Shown piece after piece: positions 25,801 to 38,600 of a stretch of 64,000 bases of DNA. Made by a program: the position numbers and the translations under genes. Below the pieces are notes generated by a model. It had not been told where the DNA came from. It searched no databases and was given only the letters and a program-made list of their open reading frames with translations. The DNA is from Syngnathus acus. Its lineage: Eukaryota > Chordata > Actinopteri > Syngnathiformes > Syngnathidae. Position 1 is the stretch's first letter. Every line of letters begins with the position of its first letter. The DNA lies in the NCBI RefSeq assembly GCF_901709675.1, contig NC_051104.1, forward strand, positions 437,001-501,000, in the 5' to 3' direction.

Positions 25801-28800
25801 CTTTTTCCCCTAATGAGAGCTGCTTAATGTAAAGCTGCCCCAAAATATGTTTTCATAAGACTCTTGTTTTGATTAATCTGCGCATTAACACCATAAATGC
25901 GTGTGTTAAAACTAGCCAAAATGTCCCTTTCAAATCGATTGTATCGGGATGATTTTGTTGTCATTTGAGCTTGCTTTTTAAAATAGACTGCCGCTAACTC
26001 CTTTCAGGAAGTGTTTCTCAGCGCGTTAAATGATGACAACAAAAGCAGACAAAGCCAGTCATCAAATTTCCATTAGGTCCAATTTCCCCCGCGGTTTTTG
26101 TAATTGATTGCGACACGTCGTCGGCAGCCTGGTCCCGAGCGAGATTGATTTAGGACTTCCTCCCCGCGCTGGTCTCGCCAGCCTTGGCGACAACAATAAC
26201 GTCGGCTCCGGCCTGATGTTCCGGTGTCCTCGTGGGATGCGATTCATGCGGTCTGTAATTTTGAGCATCCTCGGGATCTTGGATTGTGAGTTAGGAGGCG
26301 ACTTGGTACCGGAGTATGAAAAAAAAGCACCCTGCTTATTCTACAGCATGCTAACAGCGTGTTAGCTAAGGTTTTCAGGTTAGAGTGGTGCAATGGTCAA
26401 CGTTTTTCGTGAATAGAAATATTTTTGAGGCAGCGAAACAACACTCTTGATCTAAAATAGCATCTGTAAAAGTGTCTTGGCCCTTGGAGTATTTTGTCCA
26501 AAGTGTGTCACAGGCATGTTATGAAAGACACCTGGGAGCCATTTTGTCTTGTTTCAGCGCCTTTGTGAGACATGAAAGAAGGTCGTAAAGATTGTCTTTT
26601 CCCGAGCGCAGAGACAGTGTCGTGTTTTACAGTGTCGGGTCAGCTTGGTCTCTGGTGAGAAGTTCAGGTCACGCTGCGGTCACGCGCATTTACAGATCAA
26701 CATAAAATGACAAGATGGGCGGCAGCTGGGTGGGAGTGGTTCTGTTGTTGTTTTTTCTTCGTTAACAGGACGCTAACTTCACTTTCTGTTCAGTTCGCCG
26801 ACCTGGAGACGAACAGGGGAGTGGAGGAGGGGGTGGCTTGTATTTAGCAGGAAAGCTTCCTGTGCATGCGTGCGTGAGCTTCATGGCGCCGAGCGGGGGA
26901 TGGGTTCCGCAATACAACTTGCTGTCTTCACACAAAACACCACCAAGCGCGTACACACCCTCTGGCACAAACTCTGCTCTTAATTTCCTGCCTGCAATTC
27001 TGGCAGCTAGTCAGAGAAAAATCTGCTTCCCCTCCAACAATTGCACCTCTCAGTTCATGCGTAAATCATCGCACAACGAGGACGTTACGCAAGGACCGAG
27101 CGACGATTGTTTGCGCCGACCGAGCGACATCTTCAAGAGCGGACATCACCTAGAAATGGATTCCATTTCAGGGTCAATTCCGTGTGTCGCCGCCGTGCTT
27201 TTTCTGGCCTTGAATCAGCCAATAAAATCAATTAAAGCTCTTAGAGGATACCAGCACTGTGAATACTTCCAATAGTTCCCCTTCCTGATTATTTATCCCA
27301 TTGAAATGTTTTGGCTCATCAAGCAATATCTTGACAGACTTTTTGGAGAATCCTCTTGCTGCAAACGGTGCTCAAAAGAACATCCTGCTGGTGGTGCCGG
27401 ACTATTTACCCCTAATCTTAAAGACCAGGGAAAGATTTAGGAGAAGTCATCTGAGGCGAGTGGCATCCGACCAGCTCACGGCATGTCAATCCTCCACTCG
27501 AGCCGATTGAAAGCAAATGCTACGCATCAGCAACCCCCGCGACCGGCTAGTAATTCGGCCGCGTGAAAAATCGGAATTAAGCGGCGCGGAAATTGAACCT
27601 TATTGATCGGATTCCGGGCAGCCGGCGAAGCGGCTTGCGATAATTATACACTATTTAAAGTATTCACGCAAAAGGAATGTCATCAAATGGTTATTTTCAA
27701 TCCGGGCTGGAGTCCGCACGGAATGACATCCGTGTTCGACGACTTGGCTCATTCGCCCCTTTCATGACTTCTGTCATATTTAGTTTTGTGTTGTTTTTGC
27801 TGACTTGGTTCATTTCTGTTGCCAGTTGTCTTCTCATACCAAAGTTACTACCTTTGTTTTAGTCTGCCAGTTTCCTCATCCATCAGTTTGCGTTGCGATG
27901 GCCCGATTGAGCTCAATCCTCTCCACAGGGGGCTGCAAATGAAGGAAATGTTGATCAGGGCAACACCAAAGCAAACAGCCCGTGTCGTCTTGTCTAAATG
28001 ATCGGAGCAGCCTGATCTGAGCTCAGGGAGCTTTTGCGGTTAGATTGGACTCAGCGGCAAGTGGTTTGCCTTAATGTGATTAGGGCTCTTTGAACCCTCG
28101 CAGGGGCACTGGGAAACCTTCACTGATGCAGCCTGTCCCAAGATGGCCACCGCCACCACGTTGAGCTTGCAGATTCACTGTCGTTCAAAGAAATCTAGTC
28201 CGGTCGTTGGGTCATAGAAGACTTTTTATATCGTGTCTGTTGATGGGGTGGCAATCACTTGGTCCAGTGAGCTGAGTTGTCTCAGGTACTCATCTGCAAG
28301 GTCTCTTCAGCCGAGAAGCCCCGCCCAAGTCCTTATCCACATCATTGTTGTGTAAAGAGATGCCGCCTAATCCTATCTGGATGGCAAATCCTCTTCAACT
28401 CAGGCCCAGACTGTATGGAAACATTTGACTTCCTGAAACTCACCTGGAGTTTTGTCCATTCTTGTTGCATATACGTAGCAATGAGATAGACAGAACAGCA
28501 ACTGGAAATGAAAATGCAGCGTTTTCATCTGAAATGATTAGCACAAACTCCTAAGGTTAGAATAAATAATTCCATCACATCTCAAATTTTTTCATTTGTA
28601 TTAATCCCAAATCAGCACCATGAATTGGGATTAATCCCCCCTGTCCCCCCTCCCCTCCCACACCCCACTTGGATAAGAGCTGCTCTTTATTCCTCTGAGG
28701 GTTTATGCTCATAGTGGATCTATCTCGGCTCTGCAGAGCCCATAAATTGTGGCTAAAGAGGAGAGGCAAACACAGTGGGCTGCCGGTGTGGGAATCAGGC

Positions 28801-29747
28801 AACCTAATCCTTTGTCATTATCTGACAGTCGCAGCCAGCGCACATCTGCTGCCGGCTGCGCTTTCAGGGGGAGGAAAACAAGGCCTCTTTGGGTTAAGAG
28901 GGTCAGGGACACTCCTTCTCAGACTTCGGTGTTCTTCGACAACAGCCGCTCAGTCACTGATAGCTTTATCTTGGCGGCGGCTTAGTAGGCGCCTAATTGT
29001 GCCCGAGAAGCCACGCTCGGGAACAAAAATAATAATACAACTTCCTGTGCTGCTGCCATTCGTGCGGCAAATATGACAATTTAATGGCGGAGAAAAAGGC
29101 TGAGTCATGTTCCAAAGTGAGAACAAGGCGTTTGCCACTCAATTTTCAGTGACCAGAAAATATCCTCTAATAATTCTTTTCAATTTTAGTTACTGTGTGT
29201 TTGGAATTATGCCATCGTGACGCATCTGTCATTCGGAGAGCAAACAAAACATAAATCCCGCTTTAGCGTTGTCTCGAGACGTAACGCAGACAATCGCTAG
29301 TTGAAAACAAGTTGTACGATTGAGTCCAAGACAAAAACAACGCAGGGGACGCTGATCATGTTTGTTTCTTCAAAGGGGACCACTGCAAAGGCAGCGTGGC
29401 GACAGGAAAACAGTCAGTGGAAAGGATACTAATCTACAACTAATCCCCTGTAGCATCTGCCACCCGTGCATTAATCAGACAGAAAGGAAACATGTTATTT
29501 CTCTAATACCAAACACACACACCTGAATCAAAGCTGTTGATGAATTTAGTGTCGTGTTTTTTCTCAAAACATAATGTTTGTTGTTTTGTTTTTGTTCTGT
29601 TCTAACCAAACCATGATTACTGCTGGCAAAAATCAACAGCATAGGAAATGTACTGTACTTGAATTGCTCCTAATAATGATAAATCTGGATTTAAAATGGC
29701 TTTGTAAAGGGTTTCCCGCTCCTAATTTGATAAACGCATGAACCAGG
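22884..29747. other. Intergenic sequence, few repeats, no gene recognised
   Basis: Nearly 7 kb with no supported gene. It contains an (AC)n run at about 24378-24396 and several low-repeat stretches (about 25020-25800, 26000-26300, 27180-27700 and 28020-28130) dense in AATTAA/TAAT cores, which might be conserved non-coding DNA. Single-frame ORFs such as 26838-27275 and 28705-29076 lack any domain signature and are probably chance. Confidence 0.45.
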
Positions 29748-29755
29748 CCCGACTG

Positions 29756-29969
29756 CAGGGGTGGGCAATTCCGGTCCTCGAGGGCCGGTGTCCTGCATGT
29801 TTTATAGGTCTCCGTGCTGCAACACACCTGATTCAAATGATCAGGATTGTTATCCAGCTTCTGCAGACCTTGCTAATTATCTGACCATTTGAATCAGGTG
29901 TGTTGCAACAGGGTGACATAGAAAACATGCTGGACACCGGCCCTCGAGGACTGGAATTGCCCACCCCTG
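29756..29969. mobile_element. hAT-type MITE (214 bp)
   Basis: The termini are CAGGGGTGGGCAATTCCGGT and its inverted complement ending AATTGCCCACCCCTG. The flanking 8-bp duplication is CCCGACTG (29748-29755) against CCCTACTG (29970-29977), with one mismatch. Internal inverted arms around CACACCTGATTCAAATGATC make the element largely palindromic. It has no coding capacity. The family is a common vertebrate hAT non-autonomous type. Confidence 0.9.
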
Positions 29970-30281
29970 CCCTACTGGGAGCAAAATTAAGTTCAGTGTC
30001 TTGCTCAAGGACACTTTGACGTGATATCTCGTCGCCTGATCATATCTCCACTCAAGCACACCTCCTGAATCCATAAGCGGCATTTCTTTTTTTTTTTGAT
30101 GAATGAGACCGCATCATTAGCATACATGTGAGTTTGCGGATCATTGCACAAATCTTTGCCAAACAAAGACTGATACGTGACTCGGCGTCCATTTTGTCCA
30201 TCACGGCTTATTTGAAGGAGGAGGACCTAGTTTACCAAGAGAGTCAGTATTGCCAACTTGGAGATTTGGCCTCTTTATTTA

Positions 30282-31521
30282 CCGTAAATTTCGGGCTATA
30301 AACCGCACCGGACTATAAGCCGTACCAGCTAAAATTCGTGATTTTTTTAGTTTTATACTTATATAAGCCACACAGGACTATAGCCGCACGTGTGCACGAG
30401 TTATTTACAAAGAAAGACAGTACACAGTAAGCCTTTTTAAAGTTTTAATCAAATTAACATTTCATTGTAAACACGGAAGTAACAGCACTAGCTGGGCTAA
30501 AGTTTTAATAGCATTAACATTTCGTTGTAAAGACGGAAGTAACAGCACTAGCTGGGCTAATGTTTTAATAACATTAACATTTTGTTGTAAACACGGAAGC
30601 AACAGCACTAACTAGGCGGGTAAAAAAAAAAAAACATACCAGTCAACAAAGTCACTGAGAGCCTTTTGTCTTCCTCCTGTCCACTGAAACCAGCAAAATC
30701 GTCCTCCTCAGTGTCCGATTGGAATACCGCCAGATGTACATCGCAACACTCGTTCTCATTCTCTCTTTCGTTGTCGCTTTCATCATCACTCTCGTCCTGA
30801 GGCAAATTCATTCCTGAGCTTGTGCTCTCCTCTCCGTCACGCAGCAGACCGGCTTTTCGAAACCCGTTAGTGATGGTGGATTTTTTCACACTGCTCCATG
30901 CTGTCAGGATCCACTGGCAGACTTGTGCGAAAGTTGCTCTTCGCATGCGTCCAGTTTTTGTAAACGATTTCTCGCCGCTGGTCATCCAAGCCTCCCATTC
31001 AAGTTGGAGGTCGATTCATTTATTCAGAGTTTACGTGCAACCACTCTGTTCATTTTTTTATCAGCCAGCTCAATGGCTTTTAACTTGAAAGCTGCGTCAT
31101 ATGCACGCCTTCCAGTGTCTTCCACCACTGGGCTCTGTTTACGCTAACTTTCCTCATGCACAACGTGCCACTACTGTCTTCCTCGACGCATATATTCCAC
31201 CTCTCTCACTCTTACCTTTTCTGCTCAAGCCCCCCCCGATGGCCGTTAGAAAAAATGCATGTAAAGTCGCCGCATGATCGCGTAAGGTTTTTAATGTTTA
31301 ATTACCATTTGTAAGAGAATATACACAAAGATGATTGTCAGGAAAGAGATGATTATTTAGGGACGCATAACTTTTATTAACATAACAGCACAACAGCGGT
31401 CCACAGTCTTTTTATGAGTGTAAAAATCACGGAAAAAAACCTATATAAGCCGCACCGGACTATAAGCTGCAGGGTCCGAAATTTGAGAAAACAGTAGCGG
31501 TTTATAGTCGGAAATTTACGG
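30282..31521 (-). mobile_element. TA-flanked pogo/Tigger-like DNA transposon with transposase relic
   Basis: The termini are CCGTAAATTTCGGGCTATAA and the complement of TTATAGTCGGAAATTTACGG, with TA at 30280-30281 and 31522-31523. Inside are three tandem copies of a 60-bp unit (about 30441-30615, each with AAACACGGAAG or a close variant followed by AACAGCACTA). A minus-strand transposase remnant follows them. A second terminal-like segment at about 31441-31475 repeats the CCGCACCGGACTATAAG motif near the right end. Confidence 0.88.
30608..31150 (-). pseudogene. Pogo/Tigger-type transposase C-terminal remnant
   Basis: The continuous minus-strand frame 30985-30608 contains FTKTGRMRRATFAQVCQWIL, then the WSSVKKSTITNGFRKAGLL block, then an acidic tail (DESDDESDNEREN). 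This order is characteristic of the C-terminal end of pogo/Tigger-family DDE transposases. Upstream on the same strand (to about 31150) related codons are interrupted by stops and frameshifts. The catalytic DDE core and the N-terminal DNA-binding domain are missing, so the element cannot mobilise itself. Confidence 0.75.
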
Positions 31522-31787
31522 TAATCACTTTTCCAACTGCTCATTCCACGATTGCTCAGAATTTAATCCCCCGCTAAGAATTAGACATGTTGGAAACTTT
31601 TGACCTGAGGTATGTGGACACAATGTTATTAAAGCTGGTTGGTATCACACGTAAAACATAATGACATCATTAAGAATTGCAAAAAGTCAAAGTCAAAGTC
31701 TGCTTTATTGTCAATTTCTTCACATGCCAAGACACACAAAGAGATCGAAATTACGTTCCCACTATCCCACGGTGAAAAGACATAGTA

Positions 31788-32576
31788 CCGTGTTTTCCAT
31801 GCATAATGCGCAAAATTTAACTAATTTATTGTCCTAAAATCTGGGGTGCGCATTATGCATGGGTACAACAATTGTTGAAGAAAATCTCCCTCGAAATAAA
31901 ACTTGAAATCACACCTTTCTTCTTGTTTGTTGTCAATCGCGCATCGCATTCAGCCATCCTGCCCAACACACTTAGTCAGTAAAATTCATAATTGACGACA
32001 CATCGTTTGATGCAATGGTGCAATCCTTGATGGTGTGTTATTGTCAAATATTGTTTGTTTTTTAATCTCCATCGCAAACCGGATATCATACGGAGGCCGC
32101 CATTACAGATGCGCAGAACGGATGCGCAAGACACGTCAGCTACTATATAAAGAGCGAGAGTTCAGTTCTCTACCTAAATGCGTATTACAGGTAATATTTT
32201 ATTTCACAACACTTTGCCTTGTTCCTTTCTTCTCTGCTGTTCACTTCAAACACGCTCCATACGAACACAATGCTCTCGTATCAGACGCTTGCTCGATCAC
32301 CTGCTCGTTTGCTGTCACAATGTACCCTACACAAATCCGAAACATTTCTTCGCTATCGAGTTTGCTAGCGCATGCGCAGTGATACTGACCGGCAGAATAA
32401 CATCCGGTTGTTCCCAAAGATGATCTTTTTTCTGAAATAATTTTACGTTTATGGACTTAAGTAAGAGTCAAAATTTGGGTGCGTATTATACATGGGTACA
32501 GGCTTTTTTCCAGCATCGACATGCCATTTTTAGGGTGCGTATTATGCACGGGGGTATTATGCATGGAAAAACACGG
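31788..32576. mobile_element. TA-flanked MITE nested in the LINE 3' region
   Basis: The termini are CCGTGTTTTCCATGCATAAT and the complement of TATTATGCATGGAAAAACAC followed by GG. TA is duplicated at 31786-31787 and 32577-32578. The intact LINE copy at about 19290 shows the empty site (ATAGTACACGATATAC when read on the same strand), confirming the insertion. GGGTGCGTATTATRCATGGG-like motifs recur inside both ends, and a TATATAAAG box lies at about 32142. No transposase frame is recognisable. Confidence 0.9.
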
Positions 32577-32756
32577 TACGCAATATACATACAAGTAAAC
32601 AACGCAAAAAATAAAAACAAGAAGGCACAAACAATGAATAAATAAGAGTGATGAATAAATAATAAATAAACAAATAACATAATAAATAAGAGGAGCAAAA
32701 ATGGAGCAAGTGTGCATACAGCAGACAATCAGAATATAGCGCAAAAGTACAGGACG

Positions 32757-34804
32757 CTACGCAGAAGGGGGGAGAGAGTTCAGGATCCTAACAGCCTGGA
32801 GTATGAAGCTGTTGGTGAGTCTGGTGGTGCGGGAGCGCAGGCTCCTGTACCTCTTCCCAGAGGGCAGAAGAGCAAACAAAGAGTGAGCGGGGTGACACAC
32901 ATCACTCACAATCGTGGTCGCCTTGCGGGTGAGATGGGAGGTGTAAATGTCCTTCAGGGAGGGGAGTGAAGCACCAATAATCTTACCAGCCGTGTTCACT
33001 ATGCGCTGCAGGGCCTTCATGTTGTCTTCAGTGCAGCTAACACCCCAAACAGCGATACAACTGGAGAGGACGCTCTCAATGGTGCCACGGTAGAATGAAG
33101 TCATGACGGCCGGAGGAGCACTTGCTCGCCTTAGTTTCCGCAGGAAGTACAGGCGGCGCTGAGCTTTCTTCACCAGTGATGCGGTGTTGGTGGACCAGGA
33201 GAGGTCCTCACTGAAGTGCACCCCCAGGAACCTGGTGCTGCTCACTCTCTCCACCACAGCACCGTCGATGGTCAGTGGCAGGTGTTGGGTGTGACCCTTC
33301 CGGAAGTCAACAACAATCTCCTTGGTCTTGTTGACGTTCAGCAGGAGGTTGTTGTCCCTGCACCACCTGGCCAGAAGGTCGACCTCCGACCTGTACTGAG
33401 TCTCGTCACCCCCGGTGATGAGACCCACCAGAGTCGTGTCGTCGGCATATTTCAGCACGCGGTTGCTACTGGAAGTTGCAGTGCAGTCATGCGTCAGAAG
33501 AGCAGCGGACTGAGCACGCAGCCTTGGTGGCCCCCGTGCTCAGCGTGATGCAGGCGGGGGTTTTGTCGCCAACACGTACCACCTGAGGCCTCTGACAGAG
33601 GAAGTCTAGTAGCCAGTTGCAGAGGTAGGTACTGAGGCCCAGCTTGTCGAGTTTGCAGATGAGTCGTTGTGGCACAATGGTGTTGAATGCAGAACTGAAG
33701 TCCACAAACAGCAATCTCACATACGAGTCCCTCCTCTCCAGCTGGGTGAGGGCTGAGTGGAGGGCAGAGCAGATGGCATCCTCAGAGGACCGTTTCGCTC
33801 GGTACGCATACTGGAAGGGGTCTATGGTGGGGGGGAGAATGGATCTGATGTGCTCCATGACAAGCCGCTCAAAGCACTTCATGATGATGGGCCGTCAGTG
33901 CCACGGGGCGGTAGTCATTGAAGCAGGACGGAGCAGGTTTCTTCGGCACAGGTACGATGGTGGCAGCCTTGAAACAGGAAGGGACGATGGCCTGCTGCAG
34001 GGAAATGTTAAAGATGTCCGTGAAGACACCCATCAGCTCCCCAGCGCAGTCCTTCAGCGCTCGACCTGGGATGTTGTCAGGGCCCGCCGCCTTACGGGTG
34101 TTGATAGCGGCAAGCGCCCTCCTTACGCTATCGGCAGAGAGGCACAGGGGCTGTTCGTGTGGAGGGGGAGGGGTCTTCAGCGGGCAAGTGCTGTTCTGAG
34201 CGTCGAAGCGAGCAAAGAAGCGGTTGAGATCGTTGCGCAGACGGATGTCGCCCTCACAGCTCTGCGGCGCGGGCTTGTAGTCCGTGATGGTCTGAATGCC
34301 CTGCCAAAGGCTCCGTGCGTCCTTGTTGTCCTTGAAGTGGGCGGTGATCTTGCAAGAGAACGCCCTTTTCGCTTCCTTGATGCCCCAGGACAGGTCGGCC
34401 CTCGCTGTTCTCAAGCCAGCCTCATCCCCCGCTCTGAAGGCTTTGTCCCTGGCCCTCAGCAGCCTGAGGACAGCCCCTGTCAGCCATGGCTTCCAGTTCG
34501 CCCGAGTGACGATGAATTTTGTGTGGGTCACATCATCAATGCACTTCGTGATGTAAGAGGAAACAGAGTCAGTATACTCCTCTATGTCCGTCCGATTGTT
34601 GCAAGTGGCCGCCTGCTTAAACATTTCCCAGTCAGTAGTGCCAAAGCAGTCTCGAAGCGCATCAGAGGCACCCTCAGGGCAAAAGCATAACAGTGATACG
34701 GTCAGAAAGTCCAAGATGGGGGAGGGGAGCGGCTTTGAAAGCTCCTTTATGTGTAGAGTAGACCAGGTCCAGGAAGCTGTCACCACGTGTTGGAAAATTA
34801 ACAT
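32757..34804 (-). pseudogene. LINE reverse transcriptase, frameshifted
   Basis: It has the same domain order as the + strand copy: [37 protein letters not shown] and the catalytic [12 protein letters not shown] near 33425-33458. The C-terminal SLFALLPSGKRYRS segment follows. Here the YADD box keeps Tyr, whereas the other copy has FADD. Frame breaks lie near 33870 (after [10 protein letters not shown]) and 33480-33540, where the APQGC block has been destroyed. It lacks the TGA stop of the other copy, so the two copies decayed independently. Confidence 0.88.
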
Positions 34805-34917
34805 GCTGGTGAAGCCTCGGAAAAACAGACTTCAGGTTACCATGATTAAAATCCCCAGCGAAGATGGTGAAACCGTCAGGGTGCGCCGTCTGTTGTTCAC
34901 TGACAGCCTGGTACAGT

Positions 34918-35682
34918 TCACTGAGAGCCGCGATCCTGTCGCCTTCGATGTTGAAAGGCGGGATGTATACCGCGACTAGCAGAATCGCAGTAAATTCCCT
35001 TGGCAGATAAAAAGTTAATGATCACAAACTCCGCCAGTGGCGAGCAGTGCTTGCATACAACTACAGAGTCCCGGCACCATTCGTCACGGTTGTAGACACA
35101 TATTCCCCCTCCTCGCGATTTTCCCCCTTTTACAATGGCCCGGTCCGCCCGATAGCACGCTAGCCGCTCCAGATGCACAGCAGAGTCCGCAATGTTGACA
35201 GTCAACCAAGTCTCAGTGAACACGAGCACACAGCAGTTACGCACTGTCCGGTTCGTAGATCTCAGCAGGCGAATGTAATCCATTTTGTTGTGCAGCGATC
35301 GAACATTCGCCAGAAGAATGGAAGGCACGGCCGGGCGAGCTGGGTTGGCCGCCAGCCTGGCCCGGACGCCTCCGCGCTTGCCCCTCTTCTGCCTCCTCGC
35401 ACACCGCTTCCGACGCTTTCTATCCAGGGGAGGAGTAACAGGCGAGTCCGGCGTTGTTTCAGGACGGAGCAGTCCGAGCTCCTTTAATGTCGCCGCTTCA
35501 AAGTTCAGAACGCCGCAAAACTCGCTTTCGCCGATGTCGAGCAGAACCTGCCTGCTGTATTTGTAGCACGACGTAGTACGACGAGACGAACACATAAAAC
35601 TGTCGGACAAACACTCATTAAACGAACAAAACACCGTTCGGGCGGGACAGAGAGAGGTCGCTGCGTGTGCACGCGCCGCCAT
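34918..35682 (-). pseudogene. LINE N-terminal and endonuclease region
   Basis: The frame is open for about 255 codons from an ATG at the very 5' end of the element. The segments in order are MAARAHAATSLC, a cysteine-containing stretch, a basic KRRKRCARRQKRGKRGG patch, the endonuclease strand LLANVRSLHNKMD, FTETWLTVNI with the catalytic Glu, and SRGGGICVYNRDEW. It then runs into a frameshift at about 34918-34930 (RRRQDRGSQ then stop). It is the better-preserved N-terminus of this LINE family in the window. Confidence 0.82.
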
Positions 35683-35687
35683 CTTGA

Positions 35688-38600
35688 AGTATTTGTTGCA
35701 AACTTTGTGCATCGCCACAGGGTTAGTGGCGAGTCTCGGCGTATTGTTAAGATGATTAACGCCACAGAGAATGGTGAGCGGACAGGTCATCGATGGCGCT
35801 CGTCACGCCACCCTTAATCATCAGGAAACAGGTTGTGCTGTCGCCGCATTCCTGAAGCCCCATCAATTAGGGGAGGGGGGTTCTTTGTCGGGGTCCCATT
35901 CCACAGATGAGGCATGAGCTGGTGCATCTGTGTCGGGGGTGTTTGGGATGGCGCGACTCATCTGTTATGATGTGAAAGATAACACAGCGGTGCATCTGTC
36001 AGCGCTGATCAGTGGCTAGAAAAACAAGCGCTACTTTTGAAAAACAAAAAAGTCTTCATCACGGTCAACAATAACTTAGCTCAGTTCTTTTCATTTGTTC
36101 TCTTAAAGGAGATGGTATAATGTGCATATTTTTCACAGATTTAAGGCATCTTAATAACTTGTCGGACTTGTGAAAGTACCCCAAGGATGTACCTTATGTA
36201 CCCTTTCTTTTTTATTTATGTTTTATGTTTTCCTTCATGTAAAAACACCTTAATGATATTATTCGTCATGTTCCACAGAAAGCGTAGTGGTGGTGGTTGT
36301 GGTGGGTTCCGTCAGTTTGAAAATAGGGGATGACCTCAGTCGTGTCCTTTCCAGGCTCCGACTAAAAACTGTGCACACATGGACTCGGTGCGCTGGAGGC
36401 AGCCGATAGAAATAGAATTGCTGCAGGGATTCCTCCACCAAATGACCTGGAAAACATCAGCTGCTTGACTTGTGTGAGGAATATCGTGTTTATGAGACCA
36501 GGGAAACAAAATGATAAAAACAGTGTTTGCAGAAAATATCAGATGAAGTTTTGTTTTTCTCTTCTGCTATCCTACAATGTCAATAATATCAAAATCTGTC
36601 TTTACACCAGTTCTCCATGTTTGAATCTCCGCATTAAAGCAACAAATTAACTTGGTGGGCACCAAGAGGAACTAGAGGTTGCTCGCATGGACCGACTCCA
36701 ACTCAACATTCTTTCTTCAAAGGCCAAAAAGAAAATCATGTGGATTTGGGAGAGCGTGCATAGGAATTTCCTCACCCGTTGCGCCGCTGTTGTTTGTGTG
36801 TTGTTCGAGTGGAAATCAGCGTGTGGGGTCTTTGTGTTCACCAGGCAGGGAGAGGGAGACCTGTATGGGTGATTAATGGGGGGCTGCTTCTTGTGTGAGG
36901 CGGCGTACACAATCGGCCAGGGCCGGACCGCAGCTACGCCGGGCTTGTCCTTCACATGAGGAGAAGGAGAAAAGGCGAGTGATGGGGGTGGGCTTGGATG
37001 GGCGGGGATGGAGGGGCTTTTCCATATGCCCATCCATCTCGTTTCCGTTGGCCCCCCTGTGCTCAGCCAAACCGTATCCCCGCCCACTCTCACTTTTGCA
37101 GACACGTTGTTTAACTGGAGGGGGGGGTGACGACGCAAAAACACTTCAGTTCAGCAGCAAGTGTAGAAGAAGGCAGTGGGGGGTAGCCAGGTTGCGGACC
37201 CCAGCCGTGAATCAGCCGCTCCACCTCCCTGCGCTTTGGGTATGCGGCCCCTCTTTTCCCCTCTATGTTAAACAAGTCTTTTTAAATGGGCCTTAACCTG
37301 GGGTTCGCCCAAAGGGGCCATTGTGGGAACGGATGTGTGGACACTGGTGCTCGGTAAACACTCCGACTCGTCCCCTTTCTCATATTCTCAGGCCATTTAT
37401 TTTTTTTTTTTTTGCCGGCCAGCCCGGAAACTGGAGTCTCTGTAATGGGAATATATTACTGAGGCAAAATAATATATTATTGCAGAAACACAGCCGCCAA
37501 GTTATTTAAATCACATTCAACATATGTTGATTTTTAAACTGTCTTGTTGGTGAGCACAAATAATCAGATTACATAAATCAAGTCAGACAATCTGGTGTGT
37601 GGAAGCAGTCGAGGGCTGATTTGCCTACACCGGCGACACACTCGGCGACTCACACATCCAGTAACGTTCATCTCAAGACCCCCATGTGACCCTCGTAGAG
37701 TTCCTGGAAAGTTATCATTTCGTATCGATATTCGTCATCTGACTGGACGCTGTGTTTCATCGTAAACTCGTCTCGTTCCCGGCAGTTTCTATTTCAACAC
37801 TGACGCTTTGATGAGAAAAAAAGAGAGGAAGTTCACGGAAATATTGCGACTGGTTCGTTTCCTCCTGTGATGCGGAGTGGGACTTCCAACAAGCCCGCTG
37901 CGTCGTTACGACAACATTAGGTACACATTCACCTGGCTAGTTTATCAGAATAATTTGCTTCTGTACAAATAAATTCAAATTATATAAAATAAATACAGAT
38001 TATTCTATTCTTATTAATGAATGAATAATTTATACTACAGGTAGTAGTTTTGCGACAGTTTTTGCTGAGAGTAAATAAAACTGTTTCGTTATCAGTTATC
38101 AGGCGCAGCAGTCGCCCACAGCCAAGCACTTCCCGTGTTTCACTGGCCTCTCGTATTTCTTTGAAAGCACGTGTGGGGCTTGTAAACATCTCAAGCAGGA
38201 AGTACAAGGAAGGGGAGGTCGAAAAAAAAATAACTTTGGTTGTCTGACACTCGGCGGGGTGCTCGTTGCTATCCGCTACGGAGCCCGATGTCGCCATAAA
38301 AGACGTCCTTGCTGTTGTATTGATTTCCGAGCATAGCAGGAAACCATCAAGAGCTATAAATATTACGAGAGAGACGCCGGAGAGCTGACAATAGAATTCC
38401 TACAATTTTATGGCGAGTCAAAGAAAACGCTAAAAACAATAAATGGAACATGCGAATATAATCAAGTGTTGATTTTTTTCGATTCTGGATTGGCTTTGAG
38501 GTCCGGAGACGTTAATACGCTGCTGCTTCTTCAGCCTCTCCTGGAAGTATGTTCCCATCAATATTCATAATAAATATGTATATATTTTCTCCCTATAGGA

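Larger units (their letters stand above)
31681..35687 (-). mobile_element. LINE of the same family as 16319-19405, minus strand, interrupted by a MITE
   Basis: The 3' tail is at the left (AAGTCAAAGTCAAAGTCTGC) and the 5' end at the right, where ATGGCGGCGCGTGCAC starts at 35682 and runs leftwards. It is more complete than the + strand copy at its 5' end. The minus-strand ORF is open from 35682 to 34918 and again from about 34804 to 33869, then is broken twice by frameshifts near 33870 and 33480 before running 33458-32757. Its 3' untranslated part is split by a 789-bp MITE at 31788-32576. Confidence 0.92.

Noticed and set aside
26838-27275. 145-codon + strand frame
   Set aside because: No domain, signal peptide or splice context that I can recognise.
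36647-37144. 165-codon minus-strand frame
   Set aside because: Proline- and serine-rich low-complexity translation with no family signature.
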